Shown: positions 25,637 to 34,428 of the stretch, one piece after another
Numbering within the stretch: the first letter of the stretch is position 1
How the letters are laid out: each line of letters opens with the position of its first letter
Source: Devosia sp. Root436
GTDB taxonomy: Bacteria; Pseudomonadota; Alphaproteobacteria; Rhizobiales; Devosiaceae
NCBI RefSeq assembly: GCF_001426345.1
Contig: NZ_LMEM01000015.1
Span: forward strand, 1-64,000
Length of the DNA stretch: 64,000 nt
Direction of reading: 5' to 3'
The notes under the pieces: generated by a model
What the model saw: only the letters and a program-made list of their open reading frames with translations
Told to the model about the DNA's origin: nothing
Database searches by the model: none
Position numbers and translations under genes: made by a program

Positions 25637-28600
25637 ATGGCTTTTTCGCTGGCCTACGATGCACATTCCGTCTCCCTTCACTTGGAGAGTGGTGGCGGGT
25701 TGTTGCAGCGTCTGATCGGACGCAAGCCGCAGGATCTGGGACGGCTTCCGTTGAGTGACCGCGAACTGATTTACGCTGTTGCCGACCTTCGGGCGCTTGC
25801 CGATGAGACGGGCGAGACCCTGGAGATTACCGGCCAACAGATCCGCATGTCGCACCGGCTCGCGGCTGCGGTAACGAGCAAAACCGCCGAGGCACTGAAC
25901 CTTCCGCCAGTCATCGACCTGACTTTCCGCACCGATGTGGAAGGGGTGATTGGGTCGCCCTCTTTCCGGCTGCGCCATGAGTGGACCAAGGCCGGACAGC
26001 GACAGCTGCCCAAGCGCACTGGCGCTATCCTGACCACCTCAGACGGCGACCGACGCGTGCCGCTTTGGCTGCTTGAGGCCGTGGAAGTGGCTGAGCAATT
26101 CCAGCCGGGCGGTCAGGACGATGCTGCGCATTGGGAGGCGTTGGCACGCTTTCGCCAAGCGCTCGATCCAGGCGTCCGTGTGGCCGGCGCTGACCACACC
26201 GCCAAGGTTTCGATGACTGACTTTCTTTCCGGTCTCTCGGTCAATCTGGCGGATCGATTTTCCATCTCGCCCAACGCCGATGGCTCTGATTTCAATGTCG
26301 TCCCCTTCTCGGGCAAGACACTAGAACGCGTTGGGATGGAGGAGGCGGCTACTCCGTTTGAGGCACAAGGCGAATTGCAGGATCGCGACCTGCTGACCTT
26401 CCAGCAACGAGTGCGCGACCGCGGCGCACTACCTGCATATCGCATCGCTCCTGGAAGCTATCTGGTCATAGATCGCTCAGCATCGCCGGTGCTTGAGGTG
26501 ATGGCCAAGATGCAGAGAGCGACGCAATCCGAACGACAGAATTTCATTCGCAATCCGCGTCCTGCCATTACTGCGGCCGTCGAGGATGCATTACGGCGTG
26601 ACGGCAAGCTCGATGGCCTCGACCCTGTTGGCGAAGAGGAGGCCATAGAGGCGATCGCCGGGCCTGCACTGGTGGAAACACATGAATTTTCGGAGCGTGT
26701 GGTTGGCATCAAAATCTTCGAAAAGCGAGCGGCCCCGATCGACTTTGAAGCCAGCACATGGATGCCCGAAGATTTCGGCCGCAAGTTTGCAGAGCTACTG
26801 GCAGATATGCCCAGCTCGGCGCTGGACGATCTTCGTGTCGCGATTGCGTCGGCGATCGAAAGTGGCGTTGCACAAGTGCAGGTTGACGATCTCGCTGTTC
26901 CCGCACGCGCCGAGACCTTGACTACGATCGACAAACATATTGCCGACCGAGCAGACCTCCCAGAACAGGACGGTCTCCCTGATGCCCAGACCAGACCCAT
27001 TGTTCTTGAGACCGAAGACAATACTGACGAATTGCACTGGATCGCTAACCTAACCCCAAGGGCACCGGCGATCGGCACTTCAGTGCCTACCATTGTAAAG
27101 ACGGCTCTTAAGCCTCACCAAGTTGATAGTCTGGCTTGGCAAATTGACGCGTGGACTGCCGGGCTTCCGGGCGTGCTCAACGCGGATGAGCAGGGCCTGG
27201 GCAAGACGCTACAAACCATCGCCTTCCTCTCTTGGCTTCAAGACAACATGAGGCAGTCTGGCCGCGCGGCCAGTCGGCCAATTCTGGTCGTGGCGCCAAC
27301 TTCGCTCCTGATTAATTGGGAACAGGAGGTCAGCGGGCACCTGCAGGAGCCAGGCCTTGGTAGCGTTATCCGCCTCTATGGAGCCGGAACTGGATCGCGC
27401 AAGGTGACAGGCGCCAGAGGCATGGACATCGACGACGGCGTCGCCAAGCTTGACCTGAGCTCGCTCCACGAAGCGATCGAAGAAGGTCGCGCGCATCGAC
27501 AGTGGATACTGACAACCTATACGACCCTGACCAACTACCAGCACTCGCTGGCCCAAATTCCCTTTGCTGCTGTGGTCTTCGACGAAATTCAGGCCATCAA
27601 AAATCCCTTTAGCATGCGTGCCGAGGCTGCCCGCACGATCAATGCAGATTTCAGAATTGGCCTGACTGGGACACCGATCGAGAACAGCGCGCAGGATTTG
27701 TGGGCGATCATGGATCAGCTGACGCCAGGAAGCCTTGATAGCTTGGGCGAATTCCGCCGAGCCTATTCTGAGACCACTCCGCAAAATATGGCTCAGCTGC
27801 ATTCACGAGTCTTCATGCCTAGCGGTAAAGTGCCCCCTCTGGCACTGAGACGACTAAAGCAGGCTGCCGCCAACGACCTCCCCGAAAAGACGCGCCAATT
27901 ACATCCGCGCGAAATGCCGCGCCAACAGGCCGAGAGCTATGAGGATGCCAAGCTAAAGCTGGCCCAAGGCGGGCCAGGTGCCGCGCTCAAGATGCTGCAT
28001 CACATTCGAAGCGTCTCAGTCCATCCCGATCCTCAGGCCATAGCTGCAAATGAAGACATGATCGCCGCCTCGGCCCGGCTGGAAGCTACATTTGATATCC
28101 TGCGGACAATCAAAAAGGAGCAGGAGCGCGCGTTAGTTTTCATTGAACACCGACAGATGCAGTACCGCTTCATGGAGCTGGTCAAGGCAGAATTTGGGCT
28201 TGCGCGGGTGGATCTGATCAACGGCGACACTCCCATCAAGAAGCGCCAAGAGATCGTCAACCGCTTCCAGATGTATCGCGATGCGCCCGGCTTTGATCTC
28301 TTGGTCCTTGGCCCTAAGGCTGCTGGCACCGGATTGACGCTCACTGCGGCAACCCATGTCATCCACCTTTCTCGTTGGTGGAACCCAGCCGTGGAAGAGC
28401 AGTGTAACGACCGTGTTCATCGCATTGGGCAGACTCGGCCAGTCAGCGTGCATGTGCCCATGTCCATTCATCCTGGATTTCGTGAGCACTCTTTCGACTG
28501 CCTGTTGCATAGCCTCATGCAGCGCAAGCGGCGTTTAGCGACTTCGGCACTTTGGCCCATGGGCGACACCGAGGCTGATGCTAGTGATCTCCAGCGCATG

Positions 28601-28723
28601 GTGGCGGATGGAGTGACAAGCAGTGGGGGCGATGCAGTCATGTCAGCCATGACCGCAATGTTTCTGAGAGACAACATTCCAGTACCTGCACTTCGAGCCG
28701 ACGGATCGCTGCCATTCGATTGA
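25637..28723 (+). CDS. zorD: Zorya protein ZorD (SNF2-type helicase-nuclease)
   Basis: This is a 1028-residue SNF2-family ATPase. I chose ATG 25637, seven bases after AGGA; an in-frame start inside zorC at 25598 is less likely. Walker A is DEQGLGKT near residue 520, Walker B is DEIQAIKNP, motif III is GLTGTPIENS, and the C-terminal helicase lobe ends with RWWNPAVEEQ and VHRIGQTRPVSVH. The N-terminal 500 residues are unlike other SNF2 proteins, as usual in ZorD. Type I ZorD degrades invading DNA when the motor complex signals. Confidence 0.93.
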   Translation: MAFSLAYDAHSVSLHLESGGGLLQRLIGRKPQDLGRLPLSDRELIYAVADLRALADETGETLEITGQQIRMSHRLAAAVTSKTAEALNLPPVIDLTFRTDVEGVIGSPSFRLRHEWTKAGQRQLPKRTGAILTTSDGDRRVPLWLLEAVEVAEQFQPGGQDDAAHWEALARFRQALDPGVRVAGADHTAKVSMTDFLSGLSVNLADRFSISPNADGSDFNVVPFSGKTLERVGMEEAATPFEAQGELQDRDLLTFQQRVRDRGALPAYRIAPGSYLVIDRSASPVLEVMAKMQRATQSERQNFIRNPRPAITAAVEDALRRDGKLDGLDPVGEEEAIEAIAGPALVETHEFSERVVGIKIFEKRAAPIDFEASTWMPEDFGRKFAELLADMPSSALDDLRVAIASAIESGVAQVQVDDLAVPARAETLTTIDKHIADRADLPEQDGLPDAQTRPIVLETEDNTDELHWIANLTPRAPAIGTSVPTIVKTALKPHQVDSLAWQIDAWTAGLPGVLNADEQGLGKTLQTIAFLSWLQDNMRQSGRAASRPILVVAPTSLLINWEQEVSGHLQEPGLGSVIRLYGAGTGSRKVTGARGMDIDDGVAKLDLSSLHEAIEEGRAHRQWILTTYTTLTNYQHSLAQIPFAAVVFDEIQAIKNPFSMRAEAARTINADFRIGLTGTPIENSAQDLWAIMDQLTPGSLDSLGEFRRAYSETTPQNMAQLHSRVFMPSGKVPPLALRRLKQAAANDLPEKTRQLHPREMPRQQAESYEDAKLKLAQGGPGAALKMLHHIRSVSVHPDPQAIAANEDMIAASARLEATFDILRTIKKEQERALVFIEHRQMQYRFMELVKAEFGLARVDLINGDTPIKKRQEIVNRFQMYRDAPGFDLLVLGPKAAGTGLTLTAATHVIHLSRWWNPAVEEQCNDRVHRIGQTRPVSVHVPMSIHPGFREHSFDCLLHSLMQRKRRLATSALWPMGDTEADASDLQRMVADGVTSSGGDAVMSAMTAMFLRDNIPVPALRADGSLPFD

Positions 28724-29123
28724 GCCACCATGTCACGGCCTCTGGTGCATGGTACCCGGGCATTGAAGCGGTCACTTGACTACAGTGCCGATTGGGTGGA
28801 ACTTCCACACAGACTGCCACTCAACCTTCCACACAAGCGTTCTGAGACCGAGTTTTTCTTAGTATTTTCAATTACTTACTGTGAGGACTCGTTCTCACAT
28901 GGAATCCAGGTTCCCCAGCCAGTTCTTTTTTTAAGTGAAATCAGCGACTTAGATGACAGGCCACCCGGTATAGCCGCCTCTTTTGTTGCATTTTGTGCTG
29001 CAATCCAATCCCGGTTTTCCGCGCTGTTCCGTCGTCCCCTGCCATCCAAAGTGAATTGGCGACCCAGTATCGTTTCTGGAGTTGGCAGCTTGGTCAGCAT
29101 TGTCATGCCCGGTCGCAGGCAGG
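28724..29123. other. Right border of the defence island, no confident gene
   Basis: Four hundred bases between zorD and the saccharopine dehydrogenase-like gene, convergent in orientation. The middle (28840-28960) is AT-rich compared with both sides. A plus-strand open frame (28730-29146) runs into the dehydrogenase gene but looks non-coding. I found no tRNA or obvious attachment repeat. The change in gene content marks this as the probable island edge. Confidence 0.5.
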
Positions 29124-30194
29124 CTAGTTCAGCAACGGCGCCATGAAGCGGTTTTCGCTGATGAGCTTGAAGGGGATGGTTTCGTGGCGGGCGACGCCCC
29201 TGCCCTTTATGTGGCCCTGCTCGATCAGGTCGATCATGGTGCAGAGATGGGCCGCCGAGGTGTGACTGAGGGCGGTGACCGGGAACGGGCTGCGCATCGG
29301 CTCGTGGTAAATCTTGCGGACATAGGAGCGCTCCGCCGGCACGCCCTGGTGGAAGCCGCGGACGCTGATGAAGATGACCACGACATCCTGAACCACGTCG
29401 GGCACGCCGAAGCGGAGCACCGTGCGCAGCATGTCGCGGCGGCGCTTGAGCCCGAGATCCTCGAAGAGGAACCGTGCCAGGGTCAGGTGGCCGGGATAAC
29501 GGATGGTGCGGAAGCTGAGATTGCGCACCTTGTGCTGGAGGGCGGCGCAGAGGCTGCCCAGGCCGCCGGCTGTGCTGAAGGCCTCGTAGGGGCGGCCATT
29601 GAGCACGAAGCTTTCATATTGCTGCAGGGGCGCGGAGCTGACCAGTTGGCCTTCGACAATGCCCTCGCACAGCCCGGTATATTCGGCGATGAGCCCATCG
29701 ACGTCCCAGGAGAGACCATAGCCGAAACCATTGGACGGATGCACCGGCAGGCCGCCGACCCGGACGACCATGTCAATGGGGCCTTCGAGCGCGTCGACCA
29801 GTTCGGCGGCGAGATTGGCGACCAGGCCCGGCGACAGGCCGCAGCCGGGAAGAATCACCTTGCCATGGGCCGAAGCGGCGGCAAGGTCGCTGACCGGGGC
29901 AATGTCTTCGGCGGTATCGACATAGTGGACGCCGGCCGCGATGGCCGCCGCCGCAATAGCCGGAGCGAGCCGAGTCGGCGCAGCATTGACGACGATGTCA
30001 AAGCCGGCCAGCGCTTCCACGCAGTCCTTGAGGCGGGACGCGTCGAGATGGCGGGTGCGGAAGCCGCGCTGGCCGGCATGATCCAACGCTTCGCCGGTGA
30101 TGTCGGCGATTTCCGCCTCATGTCCGCCAGAGCCCGCCAGCAAGCCCGCCACCGCCAGGCCGATGCGGCCACCGCCAATGATCAGGACCTTCAT
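29124..30194 (-). CDS. Saccharopine dehydrogenase-family oxidoreductase
   Basis: This is a 356-residue NAD(P)-dependent oxidoreductase. The N-terminal Rossmann motif is GGGRIGLAVAGLL and a second conserved segment reads VNAAPTRL and then VHYVDTAED, as in saccharopine dehydrogenase and carboxynorspermidine dehydrogenase families. It is the last gene of the ten-gene catabolic operon, 12 nt after the ABC ATPase gene. In this context it may oxidise an N-substituted amino acid (opine-like) or act on a cyclic imine; the substrate cannot be read from sequence. Confidence 0.8.
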   Translation of the reverse strand: MKVLIIGGGRIGLAVAGLLAGSGGHEAEIADITGEALDHAGQRGFRTRHLDASRLKDCVEALAGFDIVVNAAPTRLAPAIAAAAIAAGVHYVDTAEDIAPVSDLAAASAHGKVILPGCGLSPGLVANLAAELVDALEGPIDMVVRVGGLPVHPSNGFGYGLSWDVDGLIAEYTGLCEGIVEGQLVSSAPLQQYESFVLNGRPYEAFSTAGGLGSLCAALQHKVRNLSFRTIRYPGHLTLARFLFEDLGLKRRRDMLRTVLRFGVPDVVQDVVVIFISVRGFHQGVPAERSYVRKIYHEPMRSPFPVTALSHTSAAHLCTMIDLIEQGHIKGRGVARHETIPFKLISENRFMAPLLN

Positions 30195-30206
30195 GCCACA
30201 CTCCGA

Positions 30207-30974
30207 TCAGGCGTTGAACCGGCCGAGGAAGGCCTGCAGCCGTTCGCTGGCGGGATTGCGAATGACGCTTTCGGCCGTGCCAAGCTCGGCGATGACGCCG
30301 CCATCGATGAAGGCGACGCGATCGGCCACATCGGCGGCGAAGGCCATTTCGTGGGTGACGATGGCCATGGTCATGCCGTCATGCGCCAGGAGCCGGATGA
30401 CCTGCAGCACTTCGCCCACCAGTTCGGGATCGAGCGCACTGGTCACTTCGTCGAGCAGCAGCACGTCGGGGCGCATGGCGAGGGCGCGGGCGATGGCGAC
30501 GCGCTGCTTCTGGCCGCCGGAGAGGTGATTGGGATAGGCATCGCGCTTGTCGAGCAGGCCGACCTTGCCGAGCAGTTCCAGCGCCCGTGCCTCGACCTCC
30601 TCGCGCGGCTCCTTGAGCACGGCGACGGGACCTTCACAGATGTTCTGCATTACGGTCTTGTGGGGAAAAAGATTGAAGTGCTGGAACACCATGCCGACAT
30701 GGCGCCGCAACTCGCCGCAACCGATATTGCCGCCGCGCGACTGGAAGCGGTTTTCGACGCGGCGGCCGTTATAGGCGATCTCGCCGGCGGTCGGCACTTC
30801 GAGCAGGTTGAGGCAACGGATCAGCGTCGACTTGCCCGAGCCCGAGGGGCCGATAATGGCCAGCACCTCGCCGCGATGCAGATCGAGATCGACGCCCTTG
30901 ATCACCCGCAGCTTGTTGTAGCTTTTCTCCAGGCCCCGGACGGTCAGGACCGGCTCGACATCGGTCAGAGGCAT
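30207..30974 (-). CDS. Polar amino acid ABC transporter, ATP-binding protein
   Basis: This is a 255-residue ATPase of the HisP/GlnQ family. Walker A is GPSGSGKST, the signature is LSGGQKQR, Walker B is [13 protein letters not shown] and the switch His lies in VTHEM. I prefer the ATG at 30974 because AGGAGA sits seven bases upstream; an ATG at 31007 overlaps the permease stop and is also possible. It powers uptake together with the permease and binding protein just upstream. The best-known substrates of the family are His, Gln, Arg and opines. Confidence 0.9.
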   Translation of the reverse strand: MPLTDVEPVLTVRGLEKSYNKLRVIKGVDLDLHRGEVLAIIGPSGSGKSTLIRCLNLLEVPTAGEIAYNGRRVENRFQSRGGNIGCGELRRHVGMVFQHFNLFPHKTVMQNICEGPVAVLKEPREEVEARALELLGKVGLLDKRDAYPNHLSGGQKQRVAIARALAMRPDVLLLDEVTSALDPELVGEVLQVIRLLAHDGMTMAIVTHEMAFAADVADRVAFIDGGVIAELGTAESVIRNPASERLQAFLGRFNA

Positions 30975-31006
30975 GGTCGCTTCTCCTGAAATTGCTGGCG
31001 CGTCCA

Positions 31007-31675
31007 TCAGTCACTCACCCGCATGCGATGTTCGACATAGTCGGCAGCCTGCGTCATCGGGAACAGGACCACGAAATAGAGCAGGGCGACGACGGTGAAG
31101 GCCTCCAGCGGGCGATAGGTCTGCCCGTTGACGACGGCGGCCATGTAGGCCAGTTCACCCACCGAAATCACCGAGATCAGCGAGGTATTCTTGAACTGGA
31201 TGACCGACTGGTTGATGAAGGAGGGCAGCACCCGCTTGAAGGCCTGCGGGATGACGATGCGCCACATCACCTGCCGGTCGGACATGGCGATGGCCTTGGC
31301 CGCCTCGGTCTGGCCCTTGTCGATGGAGAGGATGCCGCCGCGGAAAATCTCCGAATAGAAGGAGCCCGCATAGAGCGACAGGGTCAGCATGGCCGCGACG
31401 TAGTTTTCGATGGTGATGCCAAGCAGCAGAGGCAGCGCGTAGTAGAACCACATCAGTTGCACCAGCAGCGGCGTGCAGCGGAACACCTCCTGATAGGCCC
31501 GCGACAGACCGCTGATCACCGGGAAGCGGGACAGCCGCCCGAAGCAGATGATCATGCCGATGACGACGCCAACCACGATGGAGCCGAGCGTATAGGCAAA
31601 AGTCAGCCACAGCCCCCAGGCGAACAGGTCCCAATACTGCAGGACCGCACTGAAATCCCATTTGTACGGCATCAC
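31007..31675 (-). CDS. Polar amino acid ABC transporter, permease
   Basis: This is a 222-residue inner-membrane permease of the HisMQ family with about five helices. The N-terminal helix (about 18-42) leads into the family motif [17 protein letters not shown]. The EAA loop is [22 protein letters not shown], which contacts the ATPase. Only one permease gene is present, so it probably works as a homodimer. It lies 49 nt after the binding-protein gene. Confidence 0.9.
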   Translation of the reverse strand: MMPYKWDFSAVLQYWDLFAWGLWLTFAYTLGSIVVGVVIGMIICFGRLSRFPVISGLSRAYQEVFRCTPLLVQLMWFYYALPLLLGITIENYVAAMLTLSLYAGSFYSEIFRGGILSIDKGQTEAAKAIAMSDRQVMWRIVIPQAFKRVLPSFINQSVIQFKNTSLISVISVGELAYMAAVVNGQTYRPLEAFTVVALLYFVVLFPMTQAADYVEHRMRVSD

Positions 31676-31724
31676 ATATCCTTCAAGAAGTCAGCCGGGG
31701 CGAAACCCGCCCCGGCAGTGCGGA

Positions 31725-32555
31725 CTAGCCGCCGAGATCGAAATTGTCGGGCAGGTCATCGAGCCCGATCTCGAACGGCGCCAGGCCGTTGACGATCCAG
31801 GTCTGGTTGTTGCCGACGCGGCGATTGTAGTCGGCCCAGGCCGAGATAAAGGACTTGAACTGCTCATCGGCATTGTAGTTGATGCCGATGACCGAGGGCG
31901 AGGACAGTACCGGCTGGGGCACATAGACCTGGCCCAGGGCAGCGTTGCGCTTGACCATCACCACCGAGTTCAGCACCGTGTTGACGATGGCATCGGCCTT
32001 GCCGCTGGCGACGGCCAGGATGGCCTCGTCGCGGGTCTTGAAGCGCAGCACATTGGCCTTGGGCAGGTATTGCTGGGTGATCAGATCCTGCGAAGAGCCC
32101 AAATCCACCGCCAGGGTGATGGCGGGGTCGTTGAGCGACGCCCAGGTGGCCGAAGCCAGTTCGGGCTTGGGCGAGACGATGACGAAGCTGTTGTAGTAGG
32201 TCGGAGCGGAGAACGAGATGGCCAAAGCGCGCGCCGGCAGGGCGGTCAACGCCAGGGCGATATCGGCCTTGCCGGACTGCACGTCGAGAATCGAATTGGC
32301 CCAGGTGCTCTCGACCACTTCGAGCTCGACGCCCAATGTGGTGGCGATATCGCTGGCCATGTCGATCACGAAGCCGCGCCATTCGCCGGTGCGCGGATCC
32401 TTGTTGAAATAGGGATCCTCGTTGAGAATGGCGGGGACGCGCAGCACGCCGCGTTCCTTGATCTGGTCGATGGTGCTCTGCTGGGCGACAGCCGGGGCGG
32501 CCGCGAGGCCCATGGCCACGCAGGCGGCGGCAAGTATCGTAATCAGTCGTTTCAT
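31725..32555 (-). CDS. Polar amino acid ABC transporter, periplasmic binding protein
   Basis: This is a 276-residue family 3 solute-binding protein. The ATG at 32555 is preceded by GAGGGAGA and opens a classic signal peptide: KR, a hydrophobic core and a cleavage site near APAVAQQ (about residue 24). The mature part starts STIDQIKERGVLRVP, typical of this family, and has the FSAPTYYNSF segment. It captures the substrate in the periplasm for the permease and ATPase encoded next. Ligand identity is not evident, but the downstream enzymes suggest an imino acid, D-amino acid or opine. Confidence 0.9.
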   Translation of the reverse strand: MKRLITILAAACVAMGLAAAPAVAQQSTIDQIKERGVLRVPAILNEDPYFNKDPRTGEWRGFVIDMASDIATTLGVELEVVESTWANSILDVQSGKADIALALTALPARALAISFSAPTYYNSFVIVSPKPELASATWASLNDPAITLAVDLGSSQDLITQQYLPKANVLRFKTRDEAILAVASGKADAIVNTVLNSVVMVKRNAALGQVYVPQPVLSSPSVIGINYNADEQFKSFISAWADYNRRVGNNQTWIVNGLAPFEIGLDDLPDNFDLGG

Positions 32556-32694
32556 CGTGTTCTCCCTCTGAACGATGTTGGCGGAACGGTCATGACGGAC
32601 CAATCTTTCCGGTCTTCAGAGTGCAGTTGTGTCCCGGTGGCATCAATGCAAACGGACAGTCCGCACTTGTGGCATTTCTTGGAAGAGCAGGCGG

Positions 32695-33594
32695 TCATTT
32701 CTTCGCCCCGGCGAACCGTTCCAATGCGGCGACCAGCGTCGAACGGCTGGCCGGGGCCAGCGGAGCCAGCGGCGCACGCACGGTTCCGGCCATCTGCCGG
32801 TCCAGCGCCAGGGCTTCCTTGACCGGCACCGGATTGCTCTCGATGAACATGGCCTTGGACAGGGCGAACAGCCGATCATGCAAAGCCAGCGCCCTGGCGC
32901 GGTCGCCGCGATGCCAGGCCGCGACGAGGTCGACCATTTCCCGAGGCGCATAATTGGAGAGTACGCTGGTCACGCCGATGGCGCCAACCGAAAGGAAGGG
33001 CAGCGTCAGTGCATCATCGCCCGAATGGAGGATGAAATCGGGGCCGCAGGCATCGCGCAGATCGCTGATGCGCTCGGCCCGGCCACCGGCCTCCTTGATA
33101 CCGATGATGTTGCGATGCCGCTCGGCCAGGCGGGCCGCGGTATCGGCCGCGATCTCGACGCCGCAGCGACCCGGCACGCTATAGAGCATGATGGGCAGGC
33201 CGGTGCCGCGCGCCACGGCGTCATAGTGCCGCTCGAGGCCTTGCTGGCTGGGCCGGTTGTAATAGGGGGTGACGACAAGGCATCCATCGGCCCCGGCGGC
33301 TTCGCAGGCGCGGGCGGCCTCTACGGCCTGCGTAGTATTGTTGGACCCGGCGCCGGCGAGCACGAAGGCCCGCCCGCGCGCCAGCGCGACCGTGCGCGCG
33401 ACCAGCGCCGCCGCCTCGTTTTTCGATAGCGTCGCCGCTTCACCGGTCGTTCCGACCGGGACGAGGCCCTTCACTCCGGCCTCGATCTGGGATTCCACCA
33501 GCCGGTCGAAGGCAGGATAGTCGATGCCGTCGTCGTCGAAGGGCGTCACCAGAGCGGTGAATACGCCGGTGAACACATTGGTCAGTTCGTTCAT
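32695..33594 (-). CDS. dapA: DapA-family aldolase/lyase
   Basis: This is a 299-residue Schiff-base aldolase of the dihydrodipicolinate synthase family. Lys167 in IIGIKEAGG forms the imine with pyruvate-like substrates, Tyr138 sits in LYSVPGR with Arg143, and the TTGE motif is at 49-52. All hallmark residues of true DapA are kept. Because it sits inside a dehydrogenase and transporter operon, it could instead be a paralogue such as a pyrroline-4-hydroxy-2-carboxylate deaminase. It is separated from the dapB-like gene by 28 nt. Confidence 0.85.
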   Translation of the reverse strand: MNELTNVFTGVFTALVTPFDDDGIDYPAFDRLVESQIEAGVKGLVPVGTTGEAATLSKNEAAALVARTVALARGRAFVLAGAGSNNTTQAVEAARACEAAGADGCLVVTPYYNRPSQQGLERHYDAVARGTGLPIMLYSVPGRCGVEIAADTAARLAERHRNIIGIKEAGGRAERISDLRDACGPDFILHSGDDALTLPFLSVGAIGVTSVLSNYAPREMVDLVAAWHRGDRARALALHDRLFALSKAMFIESNPVPVKEALALDRQMAGTVRAPLAPLAPASRSTLVAALERFAGAKK

Positions 33595-33621
33595 TGTCGC
33601 GGCCTTTATCCCGGAAAAATG

Positions 33622-34356
33622 TCAGATGTCGAAGGCGTCGTAGCGGCCGGGGCCGGCACCGGACTCGACCAGCCGAATGGCCGCGGCCAGCGCACCACGG
33701 GCGTAGGCGGCGATGGTCTGCACCGAAAAGGTGAAGCGGATTTCGGAATCGCCCAGATCGAAACGCACCTCGTTGATGCCGACGGTATCGCCGAGGCGGT
33801 GAACGTGGATTTCGGGCGCTGGCAGCTCCATGCCGGATGCGCTGGCCTGTGCTTCGCGCACCGTCCGCGCCAGCAAGAGCGAGGTGCCCGACGGAGCCCG
33901 CTTCTTGCGCCGATGGTAGGTCTCTTCGATCATGACCCGGGCGCCCGGATGGGCGGCGGCAAACTGGCAGGCATTGCGGGCGAGTGCGGTGAAGCCCAGA
34001 GCAAAATTGGCGCCCATCAGAATGGGGCGGTATCGGGCCGCGGCGTCGATCCGGGCCAGGTCGTCGCTCGAAAAGCCGGTGGTGCCGATGATGATCGGGA
34101 CCGGGCGCTGGCCGGCCATGCGTTGCAGATAAAGACTGCCTGCGGGCGAGGAGAAATCAATGATCGCATCGCAATGGGCATTGATGGCGGCTTCGGCCGG
34201 GCGGTATTCGATGACGGTGCTGCCGACCTGGCGGCCGATCCAGGCCGAGCCGGGCGAGACATGCGCGGCCGCCAGTTCCAGCCCCGGATCGGTGAGGATG
34301 GCTTCCACGAGACGGGTGCCGACGCGCCCGGAGGCGCCAAAGACTGCAATGCGCAT
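33622..34356 (-). CDS. dapB: DapB-family reductase with altered active site
   Basis: This is a 244-residue NAD(P)-binding protein of the dihydrodipicolinate reductase family. The nucleotide motif is FGASGRVG and the PSGT motif is present. The stretch that reads HHRHK-x-x-APSGT in E. coli DapB reads YHRRKKRAPSGT here, so the proposed catalytic His159 (E. coli numbering) is Tyr, while the substrate-binding Lys163 is kept. The length is slightly shorter than E. coli DapB. This suggests a repurposed reductase acting on a related cyclic imine. It follows the aldehyde dehydrogenase gene by 72 nt. Confidence 0.8.
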   Translation of the reverse strand: MRIAVFGASGRVGTRLVEAILTDPGLELAAAHVSPGSAWIGRQVGSTVIEYRPAEAAINAHCDAIIDFSSPAGSLYLQRMAGQRPVPIIIGTTGFSSDDLARIDAAARYRPILMGANFALGFTALARNACQFAAAHPGARVMIEETYHRRKKRAPSGTSLLLARTVREAQASASGMELPAPEIHVHRLGDTVGINEVRFDLGDSEIRFTFSVQTIAAYARGALAAAIRLVESGAGPGRYDAFDI

Positions 34357-34428
34357 GATTGGCCGCTATCCTTTTGTTTGCGCGTCGGAATCGCCCGAAA
34401 ACCGCCGCGCACTTTTTGGTCCGACGCC

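Noticed and set aside
28730..29146. Frame of 138 codons after zorD
   Set aside because: It runs into the converging dehydrogenase gene, has no ribosome site and an odd composition. A degraded gene is possible but not supported.
29082..30989. Plus-strand frame of 635 codons opposite the dehydrogenase and ABC ATPase genes
   Set aside because: It spans two well-supported minus-strand genes and their junction; it is a mirror of their codon bias.
32695..34356. dapA and dapB as housekeeping lysine biosynthesis genes
   Set aside because: They sit within a catabolic and transport operon, and the DapB active site is altered; a paralogous role is more likely.
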